Source of the DNA: Pseudomonas graminis
GTDB lineage: Bacteria > Pseudomonadota > Gammaproteobacteria > Pseudomonadales > Pseudomonadaceae
Direction of reading: 5' to 3'
Assembly (NCBI RefSeq): GCF_002093745.1
Contig: NZ_MTSB01000030.1
Location: 1-36,925 of the forward strand
Length of the DNA: 36,925 bases
Positions 1 through 6,651 of the stretch are shown in pieces (the stretch's first letter is position 1; each line of letters starts with the position of its first letter). The notes under the pieces are model-generated. The model had not been told where the DNA came from. It was given only the letters and a program-made list of their open reading frames with translations, and made no database searches. A program made the translations under genes and the position numbers.

Positions 1-10
1 ATACATAAGT

Positions 11-105
11 CTTGTGGGAGCGAGCTTGCTCGCGAAGAGGCCGGCACAGCCCCGGAAATGGGGTGTTTGGGCTGTTACTTTCGTGAGCAAGCTCACTCCC
101 ACAAG
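11..105. repeat. REP pair in inverted orientation (REPIN)
   Basis: Two copies of a REP-like motif (core GTGGGAGCGAGCTTGCTCGC) face each other at about 11-36 and 80-105, separated by about 43 bases. The right copy differs from the left by two bases. The arms can form a long hairpin just past the 3' end of the esterase gene, where it could limit transcription or protect mRNA ends. This motif is a common dispersed element in Pseudomonas genomes. Confidence 0.85.
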
Positions 106-128
106 TCACAAACCTGCGCCGCTTCTAT

Positions 129-2051
129 CTAGAAACTCAGACTCAACGCAACATTCACCCCTTGCTGGGTCACGTCATCGTTCTTGCGCCAGTTATAGTT
201 GCCGCGCAGCGTCAGGTCTTGAGTGAGTTTCTGGCTGACGCCCAGCGTGGCCCGATTAAGGTCGCGTTGCGGGGTGTAGCCCTGCAGCGTGAAGTCGACG
301 GACTGCACGCTGTTGAGCGCCATTGTCACGTTCTGCTGATCGGTTTCGAACTCCCGTTCCCGTGCGACCTCTCCCCAGACTTGCGTCGTCGGAGTGACCT
401 GGAACTTGCCTTGCAGACCAACGCCTGCACGTCTGGATTTGCGGGTTTGATCGCTGAAGGTCAGCGCCGTCGAGCGGTCGCCTTTTTCGGAGTAGCCATC
501 GACATCGATATGGGCATAGTCGGCGCTGACGAAAGGCGACAGATGCCAGCGGCTGGCAGCCCCCGCGATATCAAAACCGACGCGTCCGCTGACGGCCCAC
601 ATTTCGCCGTCGGTATCACCCTTTTCCTGGCCTTCGCTGACACCCAGCGCGAATTTCCGCTCGGCATTTTCGTAATCGAGTTTGCCGCCCGAAGCCGCCA
701 GGTCGCCCCACCAGTGATTGGCCTGGTATTGCAGAAACGCAGTAGCGATGTAACTGTTGAGCTTGTAGTCCGAGTCCCTCGGGCCGGCTTCAAGGCTTTG
801 TCGATAGGCCCCGGCAACGATCCCCGTGCGCCAGTTTTCAGCAAAGCGGTAACTGCCGCCAAGGGTCAGGTTGTAGCCCCGACCGTCAGCATCCGCTGAA
901 CTGTCCTGAGCATCGAAGTCCATTTTCTGACCGCCTGCCGAGATAATGCTCTGCCACTGCCCAATGCCTTGCCAGTTACCCCAGTCGCTAAGCCACTGTG
1001 CGCGCAACTCGTCCTGATGCATGCGTAGCGTGCCATTGGCCATTTCCGGCAGCAGGCTGATTTCCCAAGGGGCCGAGAGCAACGAATAGGCATAGTCGGC
1101 CAGCAACCGCTGCCCGGCTTCGGTAGGGTGGACACGGTCATTGAAGAACACCCGGCTTGGGTTCGGCGTCGCGCTGGACCTGCCGTTGGTTGCACTCTCT
1201 CTGCAACTGTCGCCGTTGAAGCAGGTACTGACCAGATTCTCGTTGGGATCGAACCCGAAACGTGCCGGTTCAGCCAGCGTTTCAGAGATCAGCAACGGCA
1301 CGTTGAGCGGGATGATCTGTGCATCGATCTGCGCCAGGCGACTGACCAGTTGCTGATTGAAGACGGCGCTGAGGGCTGACGTTGCCGACGCCAGAGGCGA
1401 GCCGCTCAAGGCGGGCGTCTGGCCGATGTCCGGCAGCAGCCAGACCATGATGTAGCGCGCCCCGGCCTGTTGCAGCGCCTGTGCGCTGTCGGCCAGACGA
1501 TTGGCGGCTTGCCCCGCACTGTTGGCGCTCAGCACGCGACCCTGCAGGAAGTCGTTGCCGCCGCCAGTCAGGTAATACAGCGCGTTGGGGTCAGCACGAA
1601 AGCTGTTGGCGGGCAGATAGCCGGTCCGGCTGCGCAACAGTGTGCCGGAGTTGGGGTCGACGACCGTAGATTGCGAGTTGATCGAATTCAGAATCTGGTC
1701 CGTCCGGTAGCCACCGACTGCCCAGTTATTGCCGTCCGGCTGACCCAGTGCAGCGTTGACTGGGGACGTGGAGGCTGCCAGATCGCCCGCCGGGACATTG
1801 AGCATTCTGCCGATCAGCGTCGATGAGTTCAGGTTGAACACTTCACCGCTGCCATCCTGATACGTCGGGCCGACACGATTGGTGAATCGCAACGTCGAGC
1901 CGGCAGGGCCTGCGGTGTCCGGAAACTGTCCGGCATCCGCCAGGCTGTCACCGAACACCACCATGGTCGAATAGGGTGCCGCAGTGGCGGTGCCACAGGC
2001 CAGCGATAACAGGCAGGCCGCGAATGGCCAGCGCCTTGATGTCTTGGTCAT
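129..2051 (-). CDS. estP: GDSL autotransporter esterase (EstA/EstP type)
   Basis: This 640-residue protein is an outer-membrane autotransporter lipase/esterase. Residues 1-25 form a signal peptide ending TATAA-P. The passenger is a GDSL hydrolase: block [10 protein letters not shown] has the nucleophile Ser36, GGGNDF (163-168) supplies oxyanion Asn166, and DRVHP (305-309) gives the Asp305/His308 pair. From about residue 370 the sequence alternates as beta strands and ends in LSLSF, a typical autotransporter barrel terminus with C-terminal Phe. The length matches P. aeruginosa EstA (about 646 residues). The start has GGAA seven bases upstream. In P. aeruginosa, EstA affects rhamnolipid production and motility; the same role here is inference. 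The gene lies next to the tailocin but shows no link to it. Confidence 0.9.
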   Translation of the reverse strand: MTKTSRRWPFAACLLSLACGTATAAPYSTMVVFGDSLADAGQFPDTAGPAGSTLRFTNRVGPTYQDGSGEVFNLNSSTLIGRMLNVPAGDLAASTSPVNAALGQPDGNNWAVGGYRTDQILNSINSQSTVVDPNSGTLLRSRTGYLPANSFRADPNALYYLTGGGNDFLQGRVLSANSAGQAANRLADSAQALQQAGARYIMVWLLPDIGQTPALSGSPLASATSALSAVFNQQLVSRLAQIDAQIIPLNVPLLISETLAEPARFGFDPNENLVSTCFNGDSCRESATNGRSSATPNPSRVFFNDRVHPTEAGQRLLADYAYSLLSAPWEISLLPEMANGTLRMHQDELRAQWLSDWGNWQGIGQWQSIISAGGQKMDFDAQDSSADADGRGYNLTLGGSYRFAENWRTGIVAGAYRQSLEAGPRDSDYKLNSYIATAFLQYQANHWWGDLAASGGKLDYENAERKFALGVSEGQEKGDTDGEMWAVSGRVGFDIAGAASRWHLSPFVSADYAHIDVDGYSEKGDRSTALTFSDQTRKSRRAGVGLQGKFQVTPTTQVWGEVAREREFETDQQNVTMALNSVQSVDFTLQGYTPQRDLNRATLGVSQKLTQDLTLRGNYNWRKNDDVTQQGVNVALSLSF

Positions 2052-2156
2052 GAAAGGATTCCGGTTGTTGTTATTTTGTACCGGAAACGTACCAAGATTT
2101 TTCAGGGCTGCAAAGGTCGTTGAAACGTTTTCATCTGCGGCGGCGTTTTTTTGAAC

Positions 2157-2399
2157 TCATGCGGCCCTGTTGGTCACGATGTCGCTCAGATAATTGGCCA
2201 GATCGTGCAGGTAAACGAACGGGTGGCCCTGACGAGTGCCCCCGGTGCGGCTGACTTTCAGGGCAATACGGCCTGCGTTGATCTTGCGCAGCAGATTGCG
2301 GTCATTCGACAGGTGCGAAAAATAACGCTCTCTGACGGCGCTCAACGAAGGGCACGGCGTGGCGAATTCTTTGCGAAGTTGATCCAGTATCTCGTTCAT
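2157..2399 (-). CDS. prtN: PrtN-type pyocin activator
   Basis: An 80-residue protein of the PyocinActivator (PrtN) family, the transcriptional activator of R/F-type pyocin genes. The family pattern is visible: VRERYFSHLS near residues 23-32, LLRKINAGRIAL in the middle, and FVYLHDLANYL near the end, consistent with a small winged or MerR-like DNA-binding fold. I chose the ATG at 2399 because AGGGAG lies seven bases upstream. The longer frame from 2459 would begin upstream of the predicted transcription start near 2449. The promoter is flanked by PrtR-type operators, so repression by the neighbouring repressor is expected. P. aeruginosa has the same prtN/prtR pair at the trpE-trpG locus. Confidence 0.8.
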   Translation of the reverse strand: MNEILDQLRKEFATPCPSLSAVRERYFSHLSNDRNLLRKINAGRIALKVSRTGGTRQGHPFVYLHDLANYLSDIVTNRAA

Positions 2400-2455
2400 T
2401 CCATGACTCCCTGTGGTTTGCATAGTTGAGTACTCCCGAAATGGGGTGCCAACAA

Positions 2456-2484
2456 ACAATACGATATGTAGCGGATCCTGACAA
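2456..2484 (-). promoter_or_regulatory. Predicted prtN promoter
   Basis: On the minus strand, -35 TTGTCA (2484-2479) and -10 TATTGT (2461-2456) are separated by exactly 17 bases. Transcription would start near 2449, leaving about 50 bases of leader before the prtN ATG. The operator at 2484-2496 abuts the -35 box. Confidence 0.55.
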
Positions 2485-2514
2485 TACAGTTTGTATTTTA
2501 AATACGTTCTGTAT
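2484..2514. promoter_or_regulatory. Pair of PrtR-type operators upstream of prtN
   Basis: Two 13-bp near-palindromes of form ATACR-N3-TGTAT occur here: ATACAGTTTGTAT at 2484-2496 and ATACGTTCTGTAT at 2502-2514, centres 18 bp apart. The same pattern occurs twice at the prtR promoter and fits binding of a CI-like dimer. The first site abuts the prtN -35 box. Assignment to PrtR is inference. Confidence 0.6.
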
Positions 2515-2522
2515 CACTTTCA

Positions 2523-2771
2523 TCACAGGGAGTCGATGTACCAAGAGACGTGAACGGTGCCGGTTGCCAAGTTGCGGGTCACTGAAACGCCTTCAGTTTC
2601 GCCGATCTGTTCCAGAATCCGTTCCCAATGGTCGAGCGCCTCGCCTGGCTCTCTGACCAGGAGCACCTGATGCTCGATCTGCGCCTTGTCGCTGGCGATT
2701 GCGTCCTGAATACGTTGCGCCAAGGCCAGGTAAGCGTCGTGTTGCGGTGTGTCGAGGCTTCGATTCAGCAT
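2523..2771 (-). CDS. DUF1654-like small protein, SOS-regulated
   Basis: An 82-residue soluble protein that resembles the Pseudomonas DUF1654 family (pattern: ...RIQ..I...., ...W..IL..I.ETEGV..., C-terminal beta strand). No function is known to me. The ATG is preceded by AAGGAG with a seven-base gap. Its promoter (-35 TTGCGT at 2829-2824, -10 TACTGT at 2806-2801, 17-bp spacer) has a perfect LexA box over the -10, so it should be induced by DNA damage. It reads toward prtN with no visible terminator between them, so read-through could feed prtN expression. It could be a small regulator or modulator of tailocin induction; this is speculative. Confidence 0.7.
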   Translation of the reverse strand: MLNRSLDTPQHDAYLALAQRIQDAIASDKAQIEHQVLLVREPGEALDHWERILEQIGETEGVSVTRNLATGTVHVSWYIDSL

Positions 2772-2788
2772 GCGTGAACTCCTTTTTA

Positions 2789-2804
2789 CTGTATGTGCAT
2801 ACAG
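2789..2804. promoter_or_regulatory. LexA (SOS) box
   Basis: CTGTATGTGCATACAG is a perfect CTGT-N8-ACAG palindrome with AT-rich flanks, matching the gamma-proteobacterial LexA consensus. It overlaps the predicted -10 of the gene at 2523-2771 and begins 18 bases upstream of that gene's ATG. Confidence 0.88.
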
Positions 2805-2815
2805 TAATTGAGGGG

Positions 2816-2874
2816 TGTTTCCTACGCAAGCTGCAAATGTTTCCTACGCACGTACGTGACAAGTACGTGACAAG
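2816..2874. repeat. Helically phased direct repeats upstream of the SOS promoter
   Basis: TGTTTCCTACGCA occurs at 2816-2828 and again at 2838-2850, 22 bp apart. GTACGTGACAA then occurs twice back to back at 2852-2862 and 2863-2873. Spacings of 22 and 11 bp place copies on the same helix face. The first 13-mer overlaps the predicted -35 box (2824-2829), suggesting regulator binding sites. Confidence 0.55.
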
Positions 2875-2891
2875 ACTGAATCAACGCGCAT

Positions 2892-2917
2892 AAAAAAGCC
2901 CCGATTTTCGGGGCTTT
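2892..2917 (-). terminator. Intrinsic terminator of prtR
   Basis: A 10-bp perfect stem (AAAGCCCCGA at 2895-2904, TCGGGGCTTT at 2908-2917) with a three-base loop. On the minus strand it is followed by a run of six T (2897-2892). It lies 18 bases past the prtR stop. Confidence 0.85.
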
Positions 2918-2934
2918 CAGGGATAGTTCAGGCC

Positions 2935-3594
2935 TCAAAGGCGCATGGTCATTTGCCTGATGACCCCGATCAGCTTGCACTCTTCAGTCACCGGAAGGGT
3001 CGGGTAGGCCGGGTTCAGCGGTTTGAGGAAGTAGCGCCCGGCGTCTTCGACCAGTTTCTTGAACGTGGCCTCATTGCTTTCTGGAAGCTTGGCAATCACC
3101 AGCTTTCCGGCCGTCGGTTCGATACCGGTGTCCACCAGAATCAGCATGCCTTCGGGAATGCTCTGGCCCGCAGGTGCCGTCATCGAGTCGCCACGGACCA
3201 TCAGCCAGAAGGCGCGGCCTTTGGCTTTATAGTCGCTGATCTCGAAGGTGTCGGAGTAGCCGACCGGGTAAGGCTCGACCGCTTCGCTCCAGCCGCCGGC
3301 TTCGACCCAGCTGATTACCGGGTATCGATAGAAACGCGAAGGCTGCGCGATAGACGCTACGTTCTGCATGCCTGGCTCATCTGACGGAATGGCGGTCGCG
3401 AGGATTGGCAGGCCCAGTTCGGTCAAAAACCGGTTGATGACCTCGATCTTCGGTTCCCGCTTGCCATTCAGCCAATGCCCCACAGCGCCGGGCGTAACGC
3501 CCATCCGCTCAGCCATGTCTTCCTGGCTGATTTCCTGGGTTTCCATGACCTGTCTTGCGACTTCATACCATTTTCTGTTCATGGGTCGAATCAT
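2935..3594 (-). CDS. prtR: PrtR/CI-type self-cleaving repressor
   Basis: A repressor of about 219 residues that should hold the tailocin off. An HTH_3 domain occupies about residues 6-60 (EDMAERMGVTPGAVGHWLNG). An S24/LexA-type peptidase domain follows, with the Ala99-Gly100 cleavage site in VEAGGW, nucleophile Ser137 in GDSM and probable catalytic Lys179 in TFKKL. RecA-stimulated autocleavage is the established mechanism for this family. The frame stays open to 3702, but that extension would cover the promoter and both operators, so ATG 3594 (or 3582, at the domain start) is more likely. Neither start has a good ribosome site and the predicted leader is only about 15 bases. It is divergent from the Q-like gene and shares its control region. 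Confidence 0.85.
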   Translation of the reverse strand: MIRPMNRKWYEVARQVMETQEISQEDMAERMGVTPGAVGHWLNGKREPKIEVINRFLTELGLPILATAIPSDEPGMQNVASIAQPSRFYRYPVISWVEAGGWSEAVEPYPVGYSDTFEISDYKAKGRAFWLMVRGDSMTAPAGQSIPEGMLILVDTGIEPTAGKLVIAKLPESNEATFKKLVEDAGRYFLKPLNPAYPTLPVTEECKLIGVIRQMTMRL

Positions 3595-3615
3595 ACAGGC
3601 TGTAGGGTGATCGGC

Positions 3616-3667
3616 AATATACATATTGTAAATGCTGGTTGTCTCTAAAAAATACAAATTGTATTGT
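3616..3667. promoter_or_regulatory. Divergent prtR / Q-like promoters with two operators
   Basis: Operators ATACATATTGTAA (3619-3631) and ATACAAATTGTAT (3652-3664) have the form ATACA-N3-TGTAW, with centres 33 bp apart. The first overlaps a minus-strand -10, TATATT (3621-3616), for prtR. The second overlaps the spacer and -10 of a plus-strand promoter for the gene at 3736 (-35 TTGTCT at 3639-3644, 17-bp spacer, TATTGT at 3662-3667). One repressor could therefore control both directions. Confidence 0.6.
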
Positions 3668-3735
3668 CTGCTGCTCAGGCTTTGCAGCGGGATCGCTCGC
3701 AAGGCATCTCAGCAGGCTTTGACGGGAAGCAGACA

Positions 3736-4173
3736 ATGATCGAGAAAATAGAAGCAGTGATGCAGCACTGGGGCGAGCAACGCATGCGTGTCGGGCTCGG
3801 CGGCGGGTTGAGCAGCCCGATGGCCGGGATCATGGAGTGGGGCGCTTATATACCGCGCCGCACACCGGGATCGCGAGCGCTGGTCGGTAATGGCAGCGGC
3901 ATGGACTATATAAGCAGCGAAGTCGAAGCCGCCATTGCGCAGATGGCCCGCAGTCCTGCAAAGGGGCGTGGGCCTGAGTTGGCCCAACTGGCCAATCTGC
4001 GTTACGTCGAAGCGTTGCCTGTGCGCGAGCAGATGCGCCTGGTCGGTATCAACGAAGGCGCGGACCGCACCTATCGCAACTGGATCAACAAGCTTCATCA
4101 GCAGGTGCTGGCGATTCTTGCCGAGCGCAGCGCTTCCAGAAGCAACAAGTTGGCCACGAGCAAGGCCGGTTAA
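3736..4173 (+). CDS. Q-like phage antitermination protein candidate
   Basis: A 145-residue protein with the general layout of phage antitermination Q proteins: an N-terminal segment (IEKIEAVMQHWGEQ), a Gly/Pro-rich middle, then a C-terminal helix-turn-helix-like part (ALPVREQMRLVGINEGADRTYRNWINKLHQQVLAIL). The similarity is of pattern only, so this is a tentative call; a sigma-like or other DNA-binding regulator is possible. ATG 3736 follows GGGAAG; the frame is open from a TTG at 3664, but that lies inside the operator. Position supports a role in late expression: the promoter is covered by a PrtR-type operator, and the intrinsic terminator at 4375-4398 lies before the structural genes. Confidence 0.5.
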   Translation: MIEKIEAVMQHWGEQRMRVGLGGGLSSPMAGIMEWGAYIPRRTPGSRALVGNGSGMDYISSEVEAAIAQMARSPAKGRGPELAQLANLRYVEALPVREQMRLVGINEGADRTYRNWINKLHQQVLAILAERSASRSNKLATSKAG

Positions 4174-4183
4174 GTGCCGGTTA

Positions 4184-4204
4184 AAACGGTATCCACTACC
4201 GTTT
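4184..4204. repeat. Inverted repeat after the Q-like gene
   Basis: AAACGGTA (4184-4191) and TACCGTTT (4197-4204) form a perfect 8-bp stem with a five-base loop, eleven bases past the stop codon. No T run follows, so it is not a standard terminator. It could be an RNA element or a protein-binding site. Confidence 0.5.
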
Positions 4205-4228
4205 ATCCGGGCCGATTGCACAGCTGTG

Positions 4229-4261
4229 GTCGAACTCGTGTTGAACTCCGGTCAAACTCGA
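4229..4261. promoter_or_regulatory. Three 11-bp phased repeats, candidate PrtN or antitermination site
   Basis: Three back-to-back 11-mers read GTCGAACTCGT, GTTGAACTCCG and GTCAAACTCGA (consensus GTYRAACTCSN). An exact 11-bp period puts each copy on the same helix face. In P. aeruginosa PrtN binds tandem P-box repeats upstream of pyocin genes; the motif here differs, so PrtN binding is inference. No clear sigma-70 promoter follows, as expected for an activator-dependent start. Confidence 0.5.
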
Positions 4262-4374
4262 CCCACCCCGAAATTGCCCCTTCCCAGCCTTTCCGGAGGG
4301 GGGTAAAAAGGTCCCACGATATGCGATTTGCGCCTCAGGGCTGCAGCGCCAACCGGCCAATCGCGACCCAATAC

Positions 4375-4398
4375 AAACCCTGCTTCGGCGGGGTTTTT
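4375..4398 (+). terminator. Intrinsic terminator ahead of the structural genes
   Basis: AAACCCTGC (4375-4383), a TTCG tetraloop, and GCGGGGTTT (4388-4396) with one G-T pair, followed by T's to 4398. It lies 32 bases before the Com-like gene, so transcripts from upstream need antitermination or a later promoter. Confidence 0.75.
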
Positions 4399-4429
4399 CA
4401 TTGGGCCAGGCACACGGAGGCCAGTACAG

Positions 4430-4615
4430 ATGTTGAAAGACTTTCGATGCGGGCAGTGCAAGAAACTGCTGGCCCGCATGGGTGGCTACACCGAACTCCA
4501 GATCAAGTGTTCCCGCTGCGGAACGCTGAATCATGTGAAGGCCACGAGCCATGAGTTATCGCCTTTGAGCGACATGAATGCGGAATCCTCCGCGACAAAT
4601 CATTCGACTGAATAG
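4430..4615 (+). CDS. com: Mu Com-like zinc finger translational regulator
   Basis: A 61-residue protein with two CxxC knuckles (Cys7/Cys10 and Cys27/Cys30) and the FRCGQCKKLLA...IKCSRCGTLN pattern of Mu Com. In Mu, Com binds mom mRNA and opens its ribosome site. No mom-like or methyltransferase gene is visible in this window, so either its target lies elsewhere or Com has been retained for another RNA. The ATG has GGAGG nine bases upstream. It is the first gene after the terminator at 4375-4398. Confidence 0.8.
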   Translation: MLKDFRCGQCKKLLARMGGYTELQIKCSRCGTLNHVKATSHELSPLSDMNAESSATNHSTE

Positions 4616-4623
4616 GTGAAAAA

Positions 4624-4944
4624 ATGGAACCAGTATCAGTAGGCAGCAAGTTTGTGTATGTAAGTCCTTCCGGCGGTCCTGCCGTGATTATCAAGCCGGC
4701 CGACAACGTGGCAGGCCTGGTCATTCGAACCGGCATGTTCAGTGGCGGATCGGGATCGGTAGTCGCTACGGGGGAAACAATCCCTATGTACCTGAGCGAC
4801 GTAAGGAAGGTGATCGCGTTCATGACTGGCGGCGCTAATGCTGTTCAGCTTCAGTACCCTATCTATTTGCCGCCCGGCTATGGCCTATGGTCTTTTGCAA
4901 ATAGCGGTGCGGTGATATCGAACATTACCTACGACCTGCTGTAA
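4624..4944 (+). CDS. Hypothetical beta-rich tailocin-cluster protein
   Basis: I do not recognise this 106-residue protein. It is rich in Gly, Ser and Val, has no signal peptide or membrane segment, and has alternating hydrophobic stretches suggesting a beta sandwich (GGPAVIIKPADNVAGLVIRTG, then a Pro/Tyr-rich YPIYLPPGYGLW and an NITYDLL end). It starts nine bases after the Com-like gene with AGGTG upstream. Its place between com and the membrane proteins, ahead of the tail genes, suggests a phage-derived accessory protein. It could be a decoration or minor tail component. Confidence 0.6.
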   Translation: MEPVSVGSKFVYVSPSGGPAVIIKPADNVAGLVIRTGMFSGGSGSVVATGETIPMYLSDVRKVIAFMTGGANAVQLQYPIYLPPGYGLWSFANSGAVISNITYDLL

Positions 4945-5103
4945 GGACGAATTGCAGATGCCCCGCTCAGTGTTGGGCGTCTGCAGCACCATCAGGGGTA
5001 TGCACATCCCTCGCAACCTCTGATGACCACGTTCAGCGAGGGCCTCATTCGTACCTCGTTCCTCATTGGCTGCTCTGACGGCCCTTTTTATCCCGGAGTA
5101 AAG

Positions 5104-5493
5104 ATGGACCCAACCGACCTAGGCCCAGGCACAGCTACCTGGCTGGGCGGAACGGGCACCATTCTGCTTGGCGGCTTTTTGTGGCTGCGCAAGTTTCTTT
5201 CCAGAGATGCAACTGACCGGGCGATGGATAACGCTGACATCGGTACGGTTCGCCGGCTCAATGAACTGCTCGACTCCGAGCGGGAGGCTCGCAAGGAAGC
5301 CGAAGCGCGGGCTGATCAGTTTGCTCGTGAGCGTAACGAGCTCGCGGCGGCGGTGGGCCGGATGGAGGGCAAGATCGAAGCCCTGACCAGCCACATTGTT
5401 CAGCTCACCGACAAGGTCACCACGCAGAGTGCCGAAATTGCCCGGCTCCGATCCCAGCTTGGAGGTGCCAACGATGCACAGATGCGCAATTGA
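5104..5493 (+). CDS. Single-TM coiled-coil protein, holin candidate
   Basis: A 129-residue protein with one hydrophobic segment (about residues 12-29, TWLGGTGTILLGGFLWL) followed by a long charged coiled coil (about 45-120). No catalytic motif is visible. Small single-TM proteins at this end of tailocin clusters are often annotated as holins, but sequence alone cannot prove this. ATG 5104 has GGAGT just upstream; the frame is open from 5023, and the extra 27 residues look non-coding. It overlaps the next gene by 20 bases, so the two are probably translationally coupled. The endolysin and spanins are 15 kb away at the other end of the cluster. Confidence 0.6.
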   Translation: MDPTDLGPGTATWLGGTGTILLGGFLWLRKFLSRDATDRAMDNADIGTVRRLNELLDSEREARKEAEARADQFARERNELAAAVGRMEGKIEALTSHIVQLTDKVTTQSAEIARLRSQLGGANDAQMRN

Positions 5494-5812
5494 TTTTATC
5501 GCTCGCCACTGGTGGCGTCGGCTGGAGATCTGGTTGATCGCCGTGCTGCTGATTGCCGGGTGCCTGATGCTCGGTTTTCAGGCCGGGCAGTGGTCGGCCA
5601 GCGCCGAGCATACCCGGCAACTGGCGGAAGTTCGCAATGCCTACGATGCGGCGCTCGGCAAGCGGGATCGCCGACTGGACAGGCTGGCCGAAACCACGAC
5701 CCAGGCGGCAGACAAGGTCGAGACCGCTGCGTCTATCGCCAGTCAGGCTGCGCACACTGCCAGCCGCGCGGCGGACAAGGCGGATGAAGCGCTGGGCAAG
5801 GCGAACCAGTAG
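5474..5812 (+). CDS. Small single-TM protein with Ala-rich helix
   Basis: A 112-residue protein with a basic N-terminus (RHWWRR), a transmembrane segment at about 17-39 (EIWLIAVLLIAGCLMLGFQAG), and a long Ala/Asp/Lys-rich helical tail with heptad-like repeats. Topology by the positive-inside rule puts the tail in the periplasm. GGAGG lies eight bases before ATG 5474, inside the upstream gene. It is not recognised; a holin or antiholin partner of the preceding gene is a reasonable guess. Confidence 0.6.
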   Translation: MHRCAIDFIARHWWRRLEIWLIAVLLIAGCLMLGFQAGQWSASAEHTRQLAEVRNAYDAALGKRDRRLDRLAETTTQAADKVETAASIASQAAHTASRAADKADEALGKANQ

Positions 5813-5857
5813 GCATTACTCACGCCGGATCAACCTCCAACACACGCGGAACCCTTT

Positions 5858-6448
5858 ATGAAGATCACCCCGATAGTTGCCCATTTGCAGGCGACCTGCC
5901 CGAGCTTTGCCGGTCGGATCAGCGCCGGTATCGACTGGGCTGCGGTTGCCCTTGGCGATCAGCTTGCGCACCCCTCGGCGTATGTCATCGCTACAGGCGA
6001 TCAGGCCACGCCAAACGATCTGCAAAACGTCATTCGCCAGAACATCACCGACCAGATCGACATCGTCGTGGTGCTTGAGGGTGATGACAAGCGCGGTCAG
6101 CAGGCCAGCGATCAACTGCACGCGATTCGCGCCGAGTTGTGGCGTGCGCTGGTGGGCTGGAATGCGGACGACGACTACGACGCGATGCAATACACGGGCG
6201 GTGCGCTGGTGCAGATCAGCGGGGCGCGCGTGACGTACCGCTTCGGGTTTGCCGCGCAGTTCCAGCTGGGTCGCAGTACGGAGGATCGACCCGCCGAAAC
6301 CTGGCATGAGGCTTATCTGGACGGTTTGCCCCGCTTCACCGGCGCCACCATCGAGATGGACTGCGTCGACCCAGCAGACCCGAATCTGAAGTCCCCCGGC
6401 CCTGATGGCCGCTTTGAAGCGAAGTTCACAGCAGAGGTAACACCATGA
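5858..6448 (+). CDS. Mu gp37-like tail terminator protein
   Basis: A 196-residue protein at the position of Mu gp37, just before gp38 and the sheath. The phage gp37/tail-completion pattern is visible: ITPIVAHLQATCPSFAGRISAG at the N-terminus, a central IDIVVVLE strand followed by ALVGWNADDDYDAMQYTGG, and RVTYRFGFAAQFQL. Terminators cap the tail tube at its distal end. It overlaps the next gene by four bases (ATGA), indicating coupled translation. Confidence 0.75.
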   Translation: MKITPIVAHLQATCPSFAGRISAGIDWAAVALGDQLAHPSAYVIATGDQATPNDLQNVIRQNITDQIDIVVVLEGDDKRGQQASDQLHAIRAELWRALVGWNADDDYDAMQYTGGALVQISGARVTYRFGFAAQFQLGRSTEDRPAETWHEAYLDGLPRFTGATIEMDCVDPADPNLKSPGPDGRFEAKFTAEVTP

Positions 6449-6633
6449 CCCAACGCATCACTGTAGTACCGGCCGAGGGCCGCACCGTGCCGGATCCGGA
6501 GGCGGGCGATTTGCTGCCCGTCGAAGGTCGGCAGGTCACCTTCAATGCCTGGTGGCAGCGTCGTCAGAACGACGGCGACATCACCGTTCAAACCGAGCAA
6601 TCCCCCACCACCTATCAAGCCTTCACGGCCTAA
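6445..6633 (+). CDS. Mu gp38-like protein (DUF2635)
   Basis: A 62-residue protein with the DUF2635 signature: an early GRTVPDPEAGDLLPVEG segment followed by a WWQRRQNDGD motif. It lies between the terminator and sheath genes, exactly as gp38 does in Mu. Its biochemical role is unknown. Start by ATGA overlap with the previous stop. Confidence 0.75.
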   Translation: MTQRITVVPAEGRTVPDPEAGDLLPVEGRQVTFNAWWQRRQNDGDITVQTEQSPTTYQAFTA

Positions 6634-6651
6634 CCAAGAGGAAGCCAAACA

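Noticed and set aside
162..899. 245-codon plus-strand frame opposite the esterase
   Set aside because: It is antisense to the autotransporter barrel, with no ribosome site or family pattern.
2400..2459. Longer prtN start at 2459
   Set aside because: It lies upstream of the predicted transcription start and lacks a ribosome site; ATG 2399 has a good one.
3595..3702. Longer prtR start at 3702
   Set aside because: The added codons would run through both operators and the prtR promoter.
3664..3735. TTG start for the Q-like gene at 3664
   Set aside because: It falls inside the operator and -10 region; ATG 3736 has a ribosome site.
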